Below are positions 30,959-39,270 of a stretch of 64,000 nt of DNA, piece by piece; within the stretch, counting starts at the first letter, position 1, and each line of letters starts with the position of its first letter. The DNA is from G016234445 sp964438865 (GTDB lineage Bacteria; Chloroflexota; Dehalococcoidia; Tepidiformales; Tepidiformaceae): positions 59,406 through 123,405 of the forward strand of contig CAYTMI010000010.1 of the NCBI GenBank assembly GCA_964438865.1, in the 5' to 3' direction. The position numbers and the translations under genes are program-made. A model generated the notes under the pieces. The model ran no database searches. It was not told the DNA's origin and saw only the letters and a list, made by a program, of their open reading frames with translations.

Positions 30959-31095
30959 AGATGGTCGGACACCGGCGTGCGGCACCTCCCCCGACGGGAT
31001 TCGATGCTACGGCAGCCCTGCGGAATGGGGTAGTAAGGGGGCGCCGCGGGGCGGGTGGCGGGGGGATTGCCCCGCGGCGCTTCCGTTCCAGGGCC

Positions 31096-32130
31096 TCAGG
31101 CAGCTTCTCCGCCGCGCCGGCGGCCTGCCAGCCTGATGCCTCCGAATGCGACCACTGCCGGGATCGCCAACCAGATCGCGCCGACGAGGACGACCGCGCT
31201 CGCGGCGGCCACGCTCCCCACGGCGTCCATCGACCAGTCCCACGCTTCGGCGAACGATTCACTGAAGGACTTGGGGCCGTCGTCCTTCTTCGGCTCCACT
31301 TTCCCGGGGATGACGGGGCTGAGGGAGACGCTGATGGTCGCCAGGTCGGTGAGGTCGTCGTAGAGCTTGAGACGGCCCTGCACCTGTTCGATCTGGGCGC
31401 GAATGCCATCGACGCGGTCGTTGACGGTGATGATTTCCTGGATCGTCTTCGCCTGTTCGAGGAGCTTGAGGTACTGGGCCTCGGTCCGTTCGAGGTTGCG
31501 GAGACGGCTCTGGAGGTCGGCGTACTCCTCGGTCACTTCATTCGAACCGGAGTCCTCGCGGTCGAGCTTCGTGCCCCCCAGGGTCCGCAACGAACCGAGC
31601 ACGTCCTGGTAGGCACCGCTGGGGACGCGGATGGTGAGGCTGCCGTACTGCCGCTCCTCCTCGTCGTCGCCGGTCTTGCGCTGGGCCAGGCTGGACTTTT
31701 CGATGAAGCCGCCGGCGGACCGCGCCAATCGGCCCACTTCGTTGAACGACGTCGAGACGTCGTCCGCGCTGAGCGAGAGATTCGCGGTGAAGATGATCTT
31801 CCGTTCGAGGGTGGCGGCGGCTCCAGCGGGGAGGGGCAGCCCACCGCCGCTGGTTGTGAGGTTGGTGCCGCTCGCGGGCTTCTCAGCGGTCCCCGTGGTC
31901 TTTCCGGCTGCGCCAGCGGCTGGTGTTGCAGCGGAGCGGCCGGTCGCGAAGTTGGACGTTTGTGAGTCCGATGACGCCCCGGGGGCGATCTGGTCGAGGG
32001 TGTCCCGGCCGCCCCCGGTGGTGCCCCCGGCGTCGTTGTCTCCGCTGGACCCACCGCCGCAGGCCGCCACGGCGGCGCCCATGGCCACGGTTGCCCCAAG
32101 GACGAGCAGCCCGAACTTCGTCTTAGTCAT
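31096..32130 (-). CDS. DUF4349 domain lipoprotein
   Basis: A 344-residue protein with a lipoprotein signal (MTKTKFGLLVLGATVAMGAAVAAC, lipobox VAAC at residue 24). A Gly/Ser/Thr-rich linker follows, then a DUF4349 domain (about residues 105-300) with a coiled coil (DLQSRLRNLERTEAQYLKLLEQAKTIQEIITV). A C-terminal membrane helix (about 312-335) and basic end complete it. Such proteins are membrane-anchored with an extracellular domain of unknown role. The ATG follows GGAGTGAATC. It is divergent from dnaJ with a 219-bp gap that holds no other gene. Confidence 0.88.
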   Translation of the reverse strand: MTKTKFGLLVLGATVAMGAAVAACGGGSSGDNDAGGTTGGGRDTLDQIAPGASSDSQTSNFATGRSAATPAAGAAGKTTGTAEKPASGTNLTTSGGGLPLPAGAAATLERKIIFTANLSLSADDVSTSFNEVGRLARSAGGFIEKSSLAQRKTGDDEEERQYGSLTIRVPSGAYQDVLGSLRTLGGTKLDREDSGSNEVTEEYADLQSRLRNLERTEAQYLKLLEQAKTIQEIITVNDRVDGIRAQIEQVQGRLKLYDDLTDLATISVSLSPVIPGKVEPKKDDGPKSFSESFAEAWDWSMDAVGSVAAASAVVLVGAIWLAIPAVVAFGGIRLAGRRRGGEAA

Positions 32131-32349
32131 GATTCACTCCTTCCACGGAGGACGCGCAGTCCTCATGGCTCTCCAGACGCCGGGCCGACCGATCTGGTTC
32201 CCGCCGGAAAGGAAAGGTTTACCGTGCGACCACGTTGCCTTCTGGCGACTCGTCATGGCAGGCAAGAACTCTGATAGCGGGATTAGCAGGGTTTCTGCCA
32301 GCTCCTGCTTGCGAGGTCCCTACCCGCTTGCTACAGTGATCGTACGCCC

Positions 32350-33348
32350 ATGCCTAAGAACTTCTACGAAACCCTCGGTGTGCCCCGGACCGCTGGCGAC
32401 AAAGAGGTCCGCAGCGCCTACCGGAAGCTCGCCCGCAAGCACCACCCGGACGTCAATCCCAACGACCGGGCGGCGGAAGGGCGTTTCAAGGAGATCAACA
32501 CCGCCTTCGAAGTGCTTTCCGACGCCGACAAGCGCAAGAAGTACGACAAATACGGCGACCGCTGGGAGCACGCGGACCAGATCGAGGAAGCCCAGAAGCG
32601 CCAGTCGGCCGGGGCGTGGGCACGCCAGGGTCCCAACGGCGGCGAAAGCGGCCAGGACTTCGGCTCGATCTTCGAAAGCATCTTCCGGCGGGAACGCGGC
32701 GGACCGCGCGCCCAACCAACAAGCCGCCGCGGCCAGGACATCGAAACGCCGGTGGACGTCGCCCTGGAAGAGGCATTCCACGGCACCACCCGCACCCTCA
32801 GCCTCCAGTCCGCCGAGATCTGCCGCACCTGCGGCGGCTCGGGGGAAGTGGCCACGGCCGTCTGTCACACCTGCGAGGGCATGGGCCAGGTGGTCCGCCC
32901 GCGCCGCCTCGAAGTGAAAGTGCCGCAGGGAGTGAAGACTGGCTCCCGGGTGCGCGTCGCCGGCGAAGGCCGCCCCGGCATCGGCGGTGGGCCGAGCGGC
33001 GACCTCTACCTGGTCGTCACGGTCCAGCCCCATGCGCGCTTCGAACGCAAAGGCGACGACCTCTACACAGACGTGAGCGTCCCCTACACCGACGCGGTCC
33101 TCGGCGGCGAAGTGGAAGTGCAGACGCTCGACAAGCGGGTGGTCCTTCGCATCCCGGAACTCACCCAGAACGGCCGCCAGGTGCGGCTGAGCGGCAAGGG
33201 CATGCCCGCGCTCGGCGGCCACGGTCACGGGGACCTCTTCGTCCGGGTCCGCGTCCAGATGCCCGAACAGTTGAGCCCGGAGGCGCGCGAGCTTTTCGAA
33301 CAACTCCGGGCGATCGAATCGACACCCGGGGTCGGGAATCCCGCCTGA
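32350..33348 (+). CDS. dnaJ: DnaJ-family molecular chaperone with a two-repeat zinc finger
   Basis: A 332-residue co-chaperone that delivers clients to DnaK. The J domain (residues 3-70) has the HPD motif (KHHPDVNPN). After a short Gly/Arg linker, the zinc-finger region holds only two CxxCxGxG repeats (CRTCGGSG and CHTCEGMG) instead of the four seen in standard DnaJ, so at most one zinc is bound. The two C-terminal substrate domains follow (about residues 195-330). It heads an operon with hspR and clpC. A TACAGT box lies 12 nt before the ATG. Confidence 0.92.
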   Translation: MPKNFYETLGVPRTAGDKEVRSAYRKLARKHHPDVNPNDRAAEGRFKEINTAFEVLSDADKRKKYDKYGDRWEHADQIEEAQKRQSAGAWARQGPNGGESGQDFGSIFESIFRRERGGPRAQPTSRRGQDIETPVDVALEEAFHGTTRTLSLQSAEICRTCGGSGEVATAVCHTCEGMGQVVRPRRLEVKVPQGVKTGSRVRVAGEGRPGIGGGPSGDLYLVVTVQPHARFERKGDDLYTDVSVPYTDAVLGGEVEVQTLDKRVVLRIPELTQNGRQVRLSGKGMPALGGHGHGDLFVRVRVQMPEQLSPEARELFEQLRAIESTPGVGNPA

Positions 33349-33380
33349 CCCGCCACGAAGCAGAAAGGAGGTGACGGACC

Positions 33381-33767
33381 ATGGCCCGTTTGCGAAACCA
33401 GTCTTCAGATGACCAGCTTCCCGAGGACGAGCCCTGCTACGTCATCTCCATCGCCGCGCGGCTGGTGGGCATGCACCAGCAGACGCTCCGCTACTACGAA
33501 CGCGCCGGGCTCATCGAACCCAAGCGCACGGGCGGAAACATCCGCATGTATTCGAACGCCGACATCCAGCGCATCCGCCAGGCCCAGCGTCTCGTCGACG
33601 AACTCGGCGTCAACCTCGCCGGCGTGGACATCATCCTTCGCATGGGCGAACAGATGCGGCTCCTCGCCGAGGAACTGGCCCTCGTCCGCGCCGAACTCGA
33701 CCGTCTGCGGAGTACGAGGCTGCCGGCGCCCTACGAGGGCCGCCGGGGAATGAGGGATGAGGAATGA
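33381..33767 (+). CDS. hspR: MerR-family heat-shock regulator HspR
   Basis: A 128-residue MerR-type regulator. The winged helix starts with CYVISIAARLVGMHQQTLRYYERAGLIEPKRTGGNIRMYSNADIQRI, typical of HspR, which represses dnaK/dnaJ/clp operons and is itself sensitive to heat. A helical dimerisation segment follows (MGEQMRLLAEELALVRAELDRL). The final eight codons (GRRGMRDEE) are encoded by the GGAATGA-type repeat, so the natural C-terminus was probably a little shorter. AGGAGGTGACGGACC gives a good ribosome site. No HAIR inverted repeat was found upstream. Confidence 0.9.
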   Translation: MARLRNQSSDDQLPEDEPCYVISIAARLVGMHQQTLRYYERAGLIEPKRTGGNIRMYSNADIQRIRQAQRLVDELGVNLAGVDIILRMGEQMRLLAEELALVRAELDRLRSTRLPAPYEGRRGMRDEE

Positions 33768-33777
33768 GGAATGAGGA
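33747..33777 (+). repeat. GGAATGA heptad repeat (left edge of an inserted gene)
   Basis: Four heptads (GGAATGA, GGGATGA, GGAATGA, GGAATGA) plus GGA lie across the hspR stop and the next ATG. The reverse complement of this pattern occurs at 34201-34219, on the far side of the four-helix-bundle gene, and a third copy is at 62801-62821. Confidence 0.85.
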
Positions 33778-34192
33778 CCCCGCCCCGCCTGTTTCCTCTC
33801 CGCCCCGTCATGTCGCGAGCTTCGAAGACCTCATCGCATGGCAGAAGGCGCGAGGTCTGACCAGGGCGATCACCGAAATGACGGGCAAGCCGCCCGTTTC
33901 CCGAAAGTTCGCTTTCCGTGATCAGATCGAGCGCGCCGCCGTGTCCGTGATGTCCAACATCGCCGAGGGCTACGAGCGCGGCTGCCGCGCCGAGTTCCAC
34001 CACATGCTTTCCATCTCGAAGGGCTCCTGCGCGGAGGTTCGTTCGCTCCTGTATGTAGCCCTGGACGCCGGATACGTCTCGGAAGCGCAGTTCCAGGACC
34101 TGATGGGTCATGCCACCGACACCTCAAGGATCATCGGCGCGCTTCGTGCGTCGGTGGGCCGTCAACGCGACGAAAACAAGGCTGCGCGGTAG
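33764..34192 (+). CDS. four-helix-bundle (23S rRNA intervening-sequence type) protein
   Basis: A 142-residue protein of the 'four helix bundle/IVP' family: FEDLIAWQKARGLTRAITEMT, FAFRDQIERAAVSVMSNIAEGYERG, then EFHHMLSISKGSCAEVRSLLYVALDAGYV. These small proteins were first seen inside 23S rRNA insertions and are now found scattered in genomes; their role is not settled. Here it breaks an otherwise typical dnaJ-hspR-clp operon and is bracketed by inverted heptad repeats, so it looks like a transferred cassette. Its start overlaps the hspR stop (ATGA). Confidence 0.9.
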   Translation: MRNEDPAPPVSSPPRHVASFEDLIAWQKARGLTRAITEMTGKPPVSRKFAFRDQIERAAVSVMSNIAEGYERGCRAEFHHMLSISKGSCAEVRSLLYVALDAGYVSEAQFQDLMGHATDTSRIIGALRASVGRQRDENKAAR

Positions 34193-34200
34193 CGCACCTC

Positions 34201-34219
34201 TCATTCCTCATTCCTATCC
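34201..34219 (-). repeat. TCATTCC heptad repeat (right edge of the inserted gene)
   Basis: TCATTCCTCATTCCTATCCC is the reverse complement of the left-edge repeat at 33747-33777. With it, this forms inverted ends around the four-helix-bundle gene, just before the clpC ribosome site AGGAGG. Confidence 0.8.
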
Positions 34220-34236
34220 CGCCCAGGAGGCCCACC

Positions 34237-36687
34237 ATGATGCGGCAAGACAGGTTCACCGAACAGGCACAACAGGTGCTTTCACATTCCCAGGAGATTG
34301 TCCGGCAGCAGCGCCACAGCCAGTGGGGCATCCCCCACGTGCTCGCCGCGCTCGTCGGGCTCCAGGGCGGCCTCGCACAGCAGGTGCTGAAGAAGCTCAA
34401 CGTCGACCCCGGCAAGCTCCGCCAGCGCGTCGGCGCAGTCCTCGGCGCCATGCCCAAGCTCGAATACGACGTCGTCCAGATCTACACGACGCCCGAAGTC
34501 GTGCGGATGCTTGAAGTCGCGAACGCCGAGGCTGACCGGCTGAAAGACGAATACGTCGGCGTCGAACACCTCCTCATCGCTATCGCCGACAACGAAGAGA
34601 GCGGCGCCACGAAGCTCCTCGCCGAGTTCGGCATCACCAAGGAGGGTCTCTACCGCGCCCTCCAGGACGTCCGCGGCAAGTCACGCGTGACCAGCCCCAC
34701 CGCCGAAAGCCGGTACCAGTCGCTCGAAAAGTACTCGACTGACCTCACCCAGATGGCCAGGGACGGCAAGCTCGACCCGGTCATTGGGCGCGACCTCGAA
34801 GTCCGCCGGGTGATGCAGATCCTCAATCGCCGGACGAAGAACAACCCCGTTGTCATCGGCGAAGCGGGCGTGGGGAAGACGGCGATCGTCGAAGGGCTGG
34901 CCCAGCGGATCGCCGCCGGCGACGTCCCCGAAAACCTCCAGAACAAGCGGGTGCTCGCCCTCGACATGGGCGCGCTCGTCGCCGGCTCCAAGTTCCGGGG
35001 CGAATTCGAAGAGCGGCTCAAGTCGGTGATGGAAGAAGTGAAGCAATCGGCCGGCGAGGTCGTCCTCTTCATCGACGAACTCCACACGGTCATGGGTGCG
35101 GGCGGGGCGGAGGGCGCCATCGACGCCAGCAACCTGATGAAGCCCGCGCTTGCCCGCGGCGAACTCCACGCCATCGGCGCCACCACCCTCGACGAATACC
35201 GGAAGCGGATCGAAAAGGACCCTGCGCTCGAACGGCGGTTCGCGCCCGTCTACGTGGAAGAGCCTTCGGTGGAGGACACGATCGCGATCCTCCGGGGGCT
35301 CCGGCCGAAGTACGAAGCGCACCACCGGGTCGAGATCGCGGACGAAGCGCTGGAAGCTGCGGCCCGGCTTTCAAGCCGCTACGTCGCTGACCGCCACCTG
35401 CCGGACAAGGCCATCGACCTCATCGACGAGGCGGCCAGCAAGCACGTCATCGACGCCCAGGAGCTCCCGCCCGAAGCGCGCGATATCCGCCGGCGGCTGG
35501 ACGACCTGGCGAACCAGGCGGAAGCCGCCTCCCAGAAGGAGGACTACGAGGCGACCGCGCGGATCAAGCAGGAAGTCCTCCAGCTGCAGGACGAGTACGG
35601 CCGCATCCGTGAAGCCTGGGCCGCCGAGCACCAGGTGGACCTGCGCGTCACCGAGGAGGACATCGCCAGCCTGGTCGGCCAGATCACGGGCATCCCCGTC
35701 TCCCGGTTGGAAGAAACCGAAAGCGAGAAGCTCCTGAAGATGGAAGACCACCTCCACGGCCGGGTCATCGGCCAGGACCAGGCGATCGTCGCCCTCAGCG
35801 ACGCCATCCGCCGCGCCCGGGCCGGGCTCAAGGACCCGCGCCGCCCGATCGGGTCGTTCATCTTCCTCGGGCCCACCGGCGTCGGGAAGACGGAATTGGC
35901 CAAGACGCTTGCCGAGTACCTCTTCGACGACGAGGACGCGATGATCCGGCTCGACATGTCGGAGTTCCAGGAACGCCACACCGTCAGCCGCCTGATCGGC
36001 GCCCCTCCGGGCTACGTCGGCTACGACGAAGGCGGCGGGCTGACGGAAGCGGTCCGGCGGCGGCCGTACCGCGTCATCCTCTTTGACGAAATCGAAAAGG
36101 CGCATCCCGACGTCTTCAACACGCTGCTTCAGATCCTGGAGGACGGCCGCCTGACCGATGGCCATGGCCGCACGGTCGATTTCCGGAACACGGTGATCGT
36201 GATGACCAGCAACCTCGGGACCGGCGCCCAGGAGAAGGCGACCCTCGGTTTCACGCGCCGCACCGGGGACGGCAACGAACGGGAGAAGCTGAGGGAGACG
36301 GTAGAGAAGGCTCTCCGCGAGCACTTCCGGCCGGAGTTCCTGAACCGAATCGACGAGATCATCATCTTCGAACCGCTCACGCGGGCGGAGCTGACGACGA
36401 TCGTCGACCTCCTGGCGGAAGAGGTTCGCAAGCGGATGGCCGACCGCCAGATCGACTTCGAACTGACGACCGCGGCTAAGGAGGAGATCGTCCGCGAAGG
36501 CTACGACCCGGCGTACGGCGCCCGGCCGCTCCGGCGGACGGTCCAGCGGCGAGTGGAAAACGAACTGGCGAAGCGGATCCTCGGCGGCGAGTTCCACGAC
36601 GGCCAGGTGGTGACCGTGGACTTCGCCGACGGCGCCTACCGCTTCACGGCGCGTGAGGGGGCGGCGAGCACCACCCACGCCGCATAG
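34237..36687 (+). CDS. clpC: ATP-dependent Clp chaperone, ClpC type
   Basis: An 816-residue Hsp100 unfoldase. It has an N-terminal double Clp repeat (about residues 1-150), AAA+ module 1 with Walker A GEAGVGKT (about 210), and a short middle segment with a UVR-like motif (QKEDYEATARIKQEVLQLQDEYG). AAA+ module 2 has GPTGVGKT (about 550), and a C-terminal D2-small domain follows. The short middle domain marks it as ClpC-like rather than ClpB, so it would feed ClpP. It is the last gene of the dnaJ-hspR operon and is likely heat-controlled by HspR. ATG 34237 has AGGAGG upstream. Confidence 0.93.
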   Translation: MMRQDRFTEQAQQVLSHSQEIVRQQRHSQWGIPHVLAALVGLQGGLAQQVLKKLNVDPGKLRQRVGAVLGAMPKLEYDVVQIYTTPEVVRMLEVANAEADRLKDEYVGVEHLLIAIADNEESGATKLLAEFGITKEGLYRALQDVRGKSRVTSPTAESRYQSLEKYSTDLTQMARDGKLDPVIGRDLEVRRVMQILNRRTKNNPVVIGEAGVGKTAIVEGLAQRIAAGDVPENLQNKRVLALDMGALVAGSKFRGEFEERLKSVMEEVKQSAGEVVLFIDELHTVMGAGGAEGAIDASNLMKPALARGELHAIGATTLDEYRKRIEKDPALERRFAPVYVEEPSVEDTIAILRGLRPKYEAHHRVEIADEALEAAARLSSRYVADRHLPDKAIDLIDEAASKHVIDAQELPPEARDIRRRLDDLANQAEAASQKEDYEATARIKQEVLQLQDEYGRIREAWAAEHQVDLRVTEEDIASLVGQITGIPVSRLEETESEKLLKMEDHLHGRVIGQDQAIVALSDAIRRARAGLKDPRRPIGSFIFLGPTGVGKTELAKTLAEYLFDDEDAMIRLDMSEFQERHTVSRLIGAPPGYVGYDEGGGLTEAVRRRPYRVILFDEIEKAHPDVFNTLLQILEDGRLTDGHGRTVDFRNTVIVMTSNLGTGAQEKATLGFTRRTGDGNEREKLRETVEKALREHFRPEFLNRIDEIIIFEPLTRAELTTIVDLLAEEVRKRMADRQIDFELTTAAKEEIVREGYDPAYGARPLRRTVQRRVENELAKRILGGEFHDGQVVTVDFADGAYRFTAREGAASTTHAA

Positions 36688-36725
36688 GTCCGCCGGGTGG
36701 CGTTGTGTGCCCTGTGGAGGCACTG

Positions 36726-36755
36726 GTGAGGGGTTGGCCAACGCCCTCCCCTCAC
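36726..36755. terminator. hairpin between convergent clpC and DinB genes
   Basis: GTGAGGGG (36726-36733) and CCCCTCAC (36748-36755) form an 8-bp stem around a loop containing the palindrome TTGGCCAA. There is no U-tract, so it could stop transcription from either side only weakly or with help from Rho. Confidence 0.5.
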
Positions 36756-36765
36756 CCAGTCACGC

Positions 36766-37281
36766 TTAGTGAGGCGTTTCGAGCCCGTTGAGCCCCTGGA
36801 CACCCTTGAGCGCCGAGATCTCGCCCTGGTGGGTGGCCACGTGCCAGACAAGCACGTTCGCGACGAACGCCCCCACCGGCATCGGCGGCATGAAGCCCGG
36901 ATCGACTACACGAGCCATCTCCGCGTCGGTGGCGCTGGCCAGGTAGTCGTCCATCGAGCGATAGACCGCGGCGGCGTACTGGCGGAAGAGCGGGAGGTCC
37001 ATGGTCGGGTTCCAGTCGGGTTCGAGGCCGCCCTGGGGCATCTCCATCCCGATCTTCTGGGCCCAGCCCTCGGCGTGGTAGACCGGCGCGGCGCCACGGA
37101 CGAGCCCGTTGAGCAGCCCATCCTCACCGAAGATGGTGTGCGCGTAGATGGCCCCGATCGAGTTGATCGTGGCCCCCGGCAGCCGCTTCGCCGCGACCTC
37201 GGGCGGGCAGTCGCCGATGGCGACCTCGAGGTACTGGTGCATATCTGCCATCTGTTTCCGGAGCATTTGAATTGCGTTCAT
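36766..37281 (-). CDS. DinB-family protein
   Basis: A 171-residue DinB/YfiT-like four-helix bundle (MNAIQMLRKQMADMHQYLEVAIGDCPPEVAAKRLPG; NSIGAIYAHTIFGED; VLVWHVATHQGEISALKG). The three histidines that bind metal in this family appear to be present in AHT (residue about 47) and WHVATH (about 148 and 152). Many members are mycothiol- or bacillithiol-dependent transferases, but the substrate is not evident. The start (complement of 37279-37281) follows an AGGAGG 11 nt upstream. Confidence 0.85.
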   Translation of the reverse strand: MNAIQMLRKQMADMHQYLEVAIGDCPPEVAAKRLPGATINSIGAIYAHTIFGEDGLLNGLVRGAAPVYHAEGWAQKIGMEMPQGGLEPDWNPTMDLPLFRQYAAAVYRSMDDYLASATDAEMARVVDPGFMPPMPVGAFVANVLVWHVATHQGEISALKGVQGLNGLETPH

Positions 37282-37452
37282 GGTGTGGGTTTCCTCCTCC
37301 GGCGTTGTGCCGGGGCCGCATCGTACCCCCGCGAACATCGCCGGCCAACTACCAGTTGTTCATCGCCGATGGGGCCTACCGCTCCACGGCGCTGCCCCGA
37401 ACCCCGCCCTGCGCTACGCTGGATCAATCCCACCACCACGGAGCCACCCACC

Positions 37453-37752
37453 ATGGCAGTCGTTTCTTACTTCCCCATCTCCCTCCCTGAACCGGCCCGC
37501 GCCGGGTTCGAACAGACCTGGAAGACCCGCGTCGGCGCCGTCGACACCTTCCCCGGCTTCATCGGCACCGAACTCCTGGCGCTCCCCGACCGCGGCGAAT
37601 ACGTCGTCCTCACGCGGTTCGAAGACGAAAAGTCCTTCGAGGCGTGGATCACCTCCGACAACTTCACCGCCGGCCACCGCGGCGAAAGCTACGCCAGCTA
37701 CAAGGACAACCCCTTCCTTCAGAACCACAAGCTCTTCGACGTCCTGGGCTAA
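37453..37752 (+). CDS. antibiotic biosynthesis monooxygenase (ABM) domain protein
   Basis: A 99-residue dimeric alpha+beta barrel protein (VVSYFPISLPEPARAGFEQTWKTRVGAVDTFPGFIGTELLALPDRGEYVVLTRFEDEKSFEAWI described by order: first strand, helix, FPGFIGTELL strand, VVLTRFED strand, W-containing helix). Such proteins include heme-degrading enzymes and quinol monooxygenases, but no diagnostic heme residues are clear. The Tag gene follows by 8 nt. Confidence 0.82.
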   Translation: MAVVSYFPISLPEPARAGFEQTWKTRVGAVDTFPGFIGTELLALPDRGEYVVLTRFEDEKSFEAWITSDNFTAGHRGESYASYKDNPFLQNHKLFDVLG

Positions 37753-37760
37753 CCCGCGCC

Positions 37761-38339
37761 ATGCCCGGCGATGTGCGACACGAAACCTGCTGGGGCATGC
37801 TCGACGCCCTCTACGCCGCCTACCACGACGACGAATGGGCCGTGCCCTGTCACGACGACCGGAAGCTCTTCGAGATGCTCATCCTCGAAGGCTTCCAGGC
37901 CGGTTTGTCGTGGTACACGATCCTTCGCAAGCGCGAGAACTTCCGGGCCGCCTTCGACAACTGGGACGCCGAGCGCATCGCCGCCTACGGGCGGGACGAC
38001 GTCGCCCGCCTCCTTGCCGACGTGGGCATCGTCCGCAACCGGCTGAAGGTCGAGGGCGCCGCGAAGAACGCCCGCGCCTACCTGGCCGCCAGGGACGAGT
38101 TCGGCAGCTTCGACCGCTACATCTGGGGATTCGTGGGCGGCGAACCCCTGCGCAAGCCTCCATTCGCGAGCTTCGCTGACGTGCCTGCGACGACGCCGGA
38201 GTCTGATGCGATGTCGAAGGCACTGCGGAAGCGCGGGTTCACCTTCGCCGGCTCGACCATCTGCTACGCCTACATGCAGGCCGTGGGCATGGTGAACGAC
38301 CACCTAGCCGCTTGCCCGAAGGCGGCCAGGGTCGAGTGA
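37761..38339 (+). CDS. tag: DNA-3-methyladenine glycosylase I
   Basis: A 192-residue helix-hairpin-helix glycosylase that removes 3-methyladenine from DNA. The N-terminal Cys (HETCWGMLDALYAAYHDDEWAVP) is a zinc ligand, and EGFQAGLSWYTILRKRENFRAAF contains the conserved Glu and Trp of the base pocket. SDAMSKALRKRGFTFAGSTICYAYMQAVGMVNDHLAACP holds the C-terminal zinc ligands His and Cys. All key features are present, so it should be active. It is cytoplasmic and adds to the DNA-repair genes spread over this window (MGMT, Mug, Fpg, AddAB). Confidence 0.95.
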   Translation: MPGDVRHETCWGMLDALYAAYHDDEWAVPCHDDRKLFEMLILEGFQAGLSWYTILRKRENFRAAFDNWDAERIAAYGRDDVARLLADVGIVRNRLKVEGAAKNARAYLAARDEFGSFDRYIWGFVGGEPLRKPPFASFADVPATTPESDAMSKALRKRGFTFAGSTICYAYMQAVGMVNDHLAACPKAARVE

Positions 38340-38416
38340 CGCGACACGAGATTGATTCTTGAGCCACAGGCTCCAGGATCGCCCAACTGAAACAATCTTG
38401 GGTCGGGGAGCGTCTG

Positions 38417-39124
38417 GTGATTGTGATGATAGGTCTCCCGGCAGTGCCGCCGCGCATGCTCCTTGCGCTTCTGCTCGGGCTCCTCTTGGTGTCAGCCCTC
38501 GTCGTGGGCTGCAGCGGCACCAACCAGCCATCCGTCGCGGCGCCAACCCCGGCGCCTACAGGAGGCCCCACCCTTGACCCCGGACCCGAACGGGCGGGGG
38601 AGGACGGCTTTCGCGCGTTCGCGGGAATAGTCGACCGTGCACTGCGGGACGGCGACCTCGGCTTCTTCGCGGGCCGGCTCCAAACCGTCCACATCGTGTG
38701 CACAGCGGACAACGTCCCGCCGGAAGTAGGGGACCCGGCATGCGAGTTCGCGGGGCAGGAGTTTGACGGGCTGCGCGTCGGCCATTGGAGAGGGCACGGG
38801 GCCGTCGCCCCCGCCCAGGCCACGCTCGACCGGATGAAGCGGCTCATGGAACAGGGCCGGGAAGAACCCCGCGACGAGTTCGGGAGCGGCGCAGCCCGGG
38901 TTTACGCGCTGGACTTCCGCGTGGGAGCCGGGGTGACGATTGCCACCGCGATCGTCGACGGCAAACGCCAGGTGCTCGGTATCGACTGGGTGTGGGCGGA
39001 CGGGTCGTGGCGCGTCGTGTCCACCCTCGGCGGCGTTGCCCCGATGGCACTTGAACTGCTCCAGCCGGGCAAGATCGTGCTCGAAACACAGTACCAGCGT
39101 TGGGAGCGCTTCCCGCAGAAATAG
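38417..39124 (+). CDS. lipoprotein of unknown function
   Basis: A 235-residue secreted protein with a strong hydrophobic signal (MLLALLLGLLLVSALVVGC, lipobox VVGC at about residue 32). A Pro/Thr-rich linker follows, then a domain of about 170 residues (FRAFAGIVDRALRDGDLGFFAGRLQ onward) containing two cysteines that may pair (VCTADN...PACEF). No family is recognised. GTG 38417 has GGGGAG 6 nt upstream; ATGs at 38426 and 38456 are alternatives. After it, GCGTTGGC (39124-39131) and GCCAACGC (39179-39186) form an inverted repeat in the gap. Confidence 0.7.
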   Translation: MIVMIGLPAVPPRMLLALLLGLLLVSALVVGCSGTNQPSVAAPTPAPTGGPTLDPGPERAGEDGFRAFAGIVDRALRDGDLGFFAGRLQTVHIVCTADNVPPEVGDPACEFAGQEFDGLRVGHWRGHGAVAPAQATLDRMKRLMEQGREEPRDEFGSGAARVYALDFRVGAGVTIATAIVDGKRQVLGIDWVWADGSWRVVSTLGGVAPMALELLQPGKIVLETQYQRWERFPQK

Positions 39125-39270
39125 CGTTGGCTGAAGACTCTTGCGGCCTCCGCCGGTCGCTGGCCGTCCTCTTGTCAGGCCAACGCCATCGTCGTCGCGC
39201 GAGCGCGCCAGCACCGCTATCGTTGCGAGCCACGCTAGCAAACACCCCATACTGAACGGGAGCCCTCACC

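Noticed and set aside
32131..32349. HspR (HAIR) or CIRCE operator upstream of dnaJ
   Set aside because: No CTTGAGT-N7-ACTCAAG or TTAGCACTC inverted repeat was found in the gap.
35371..36741. Long minus-strand frame opposite clpC
   Set aside because: ClpC motifs are intact on the plus strand; the antisense frame has no domain and only low-complexity character.
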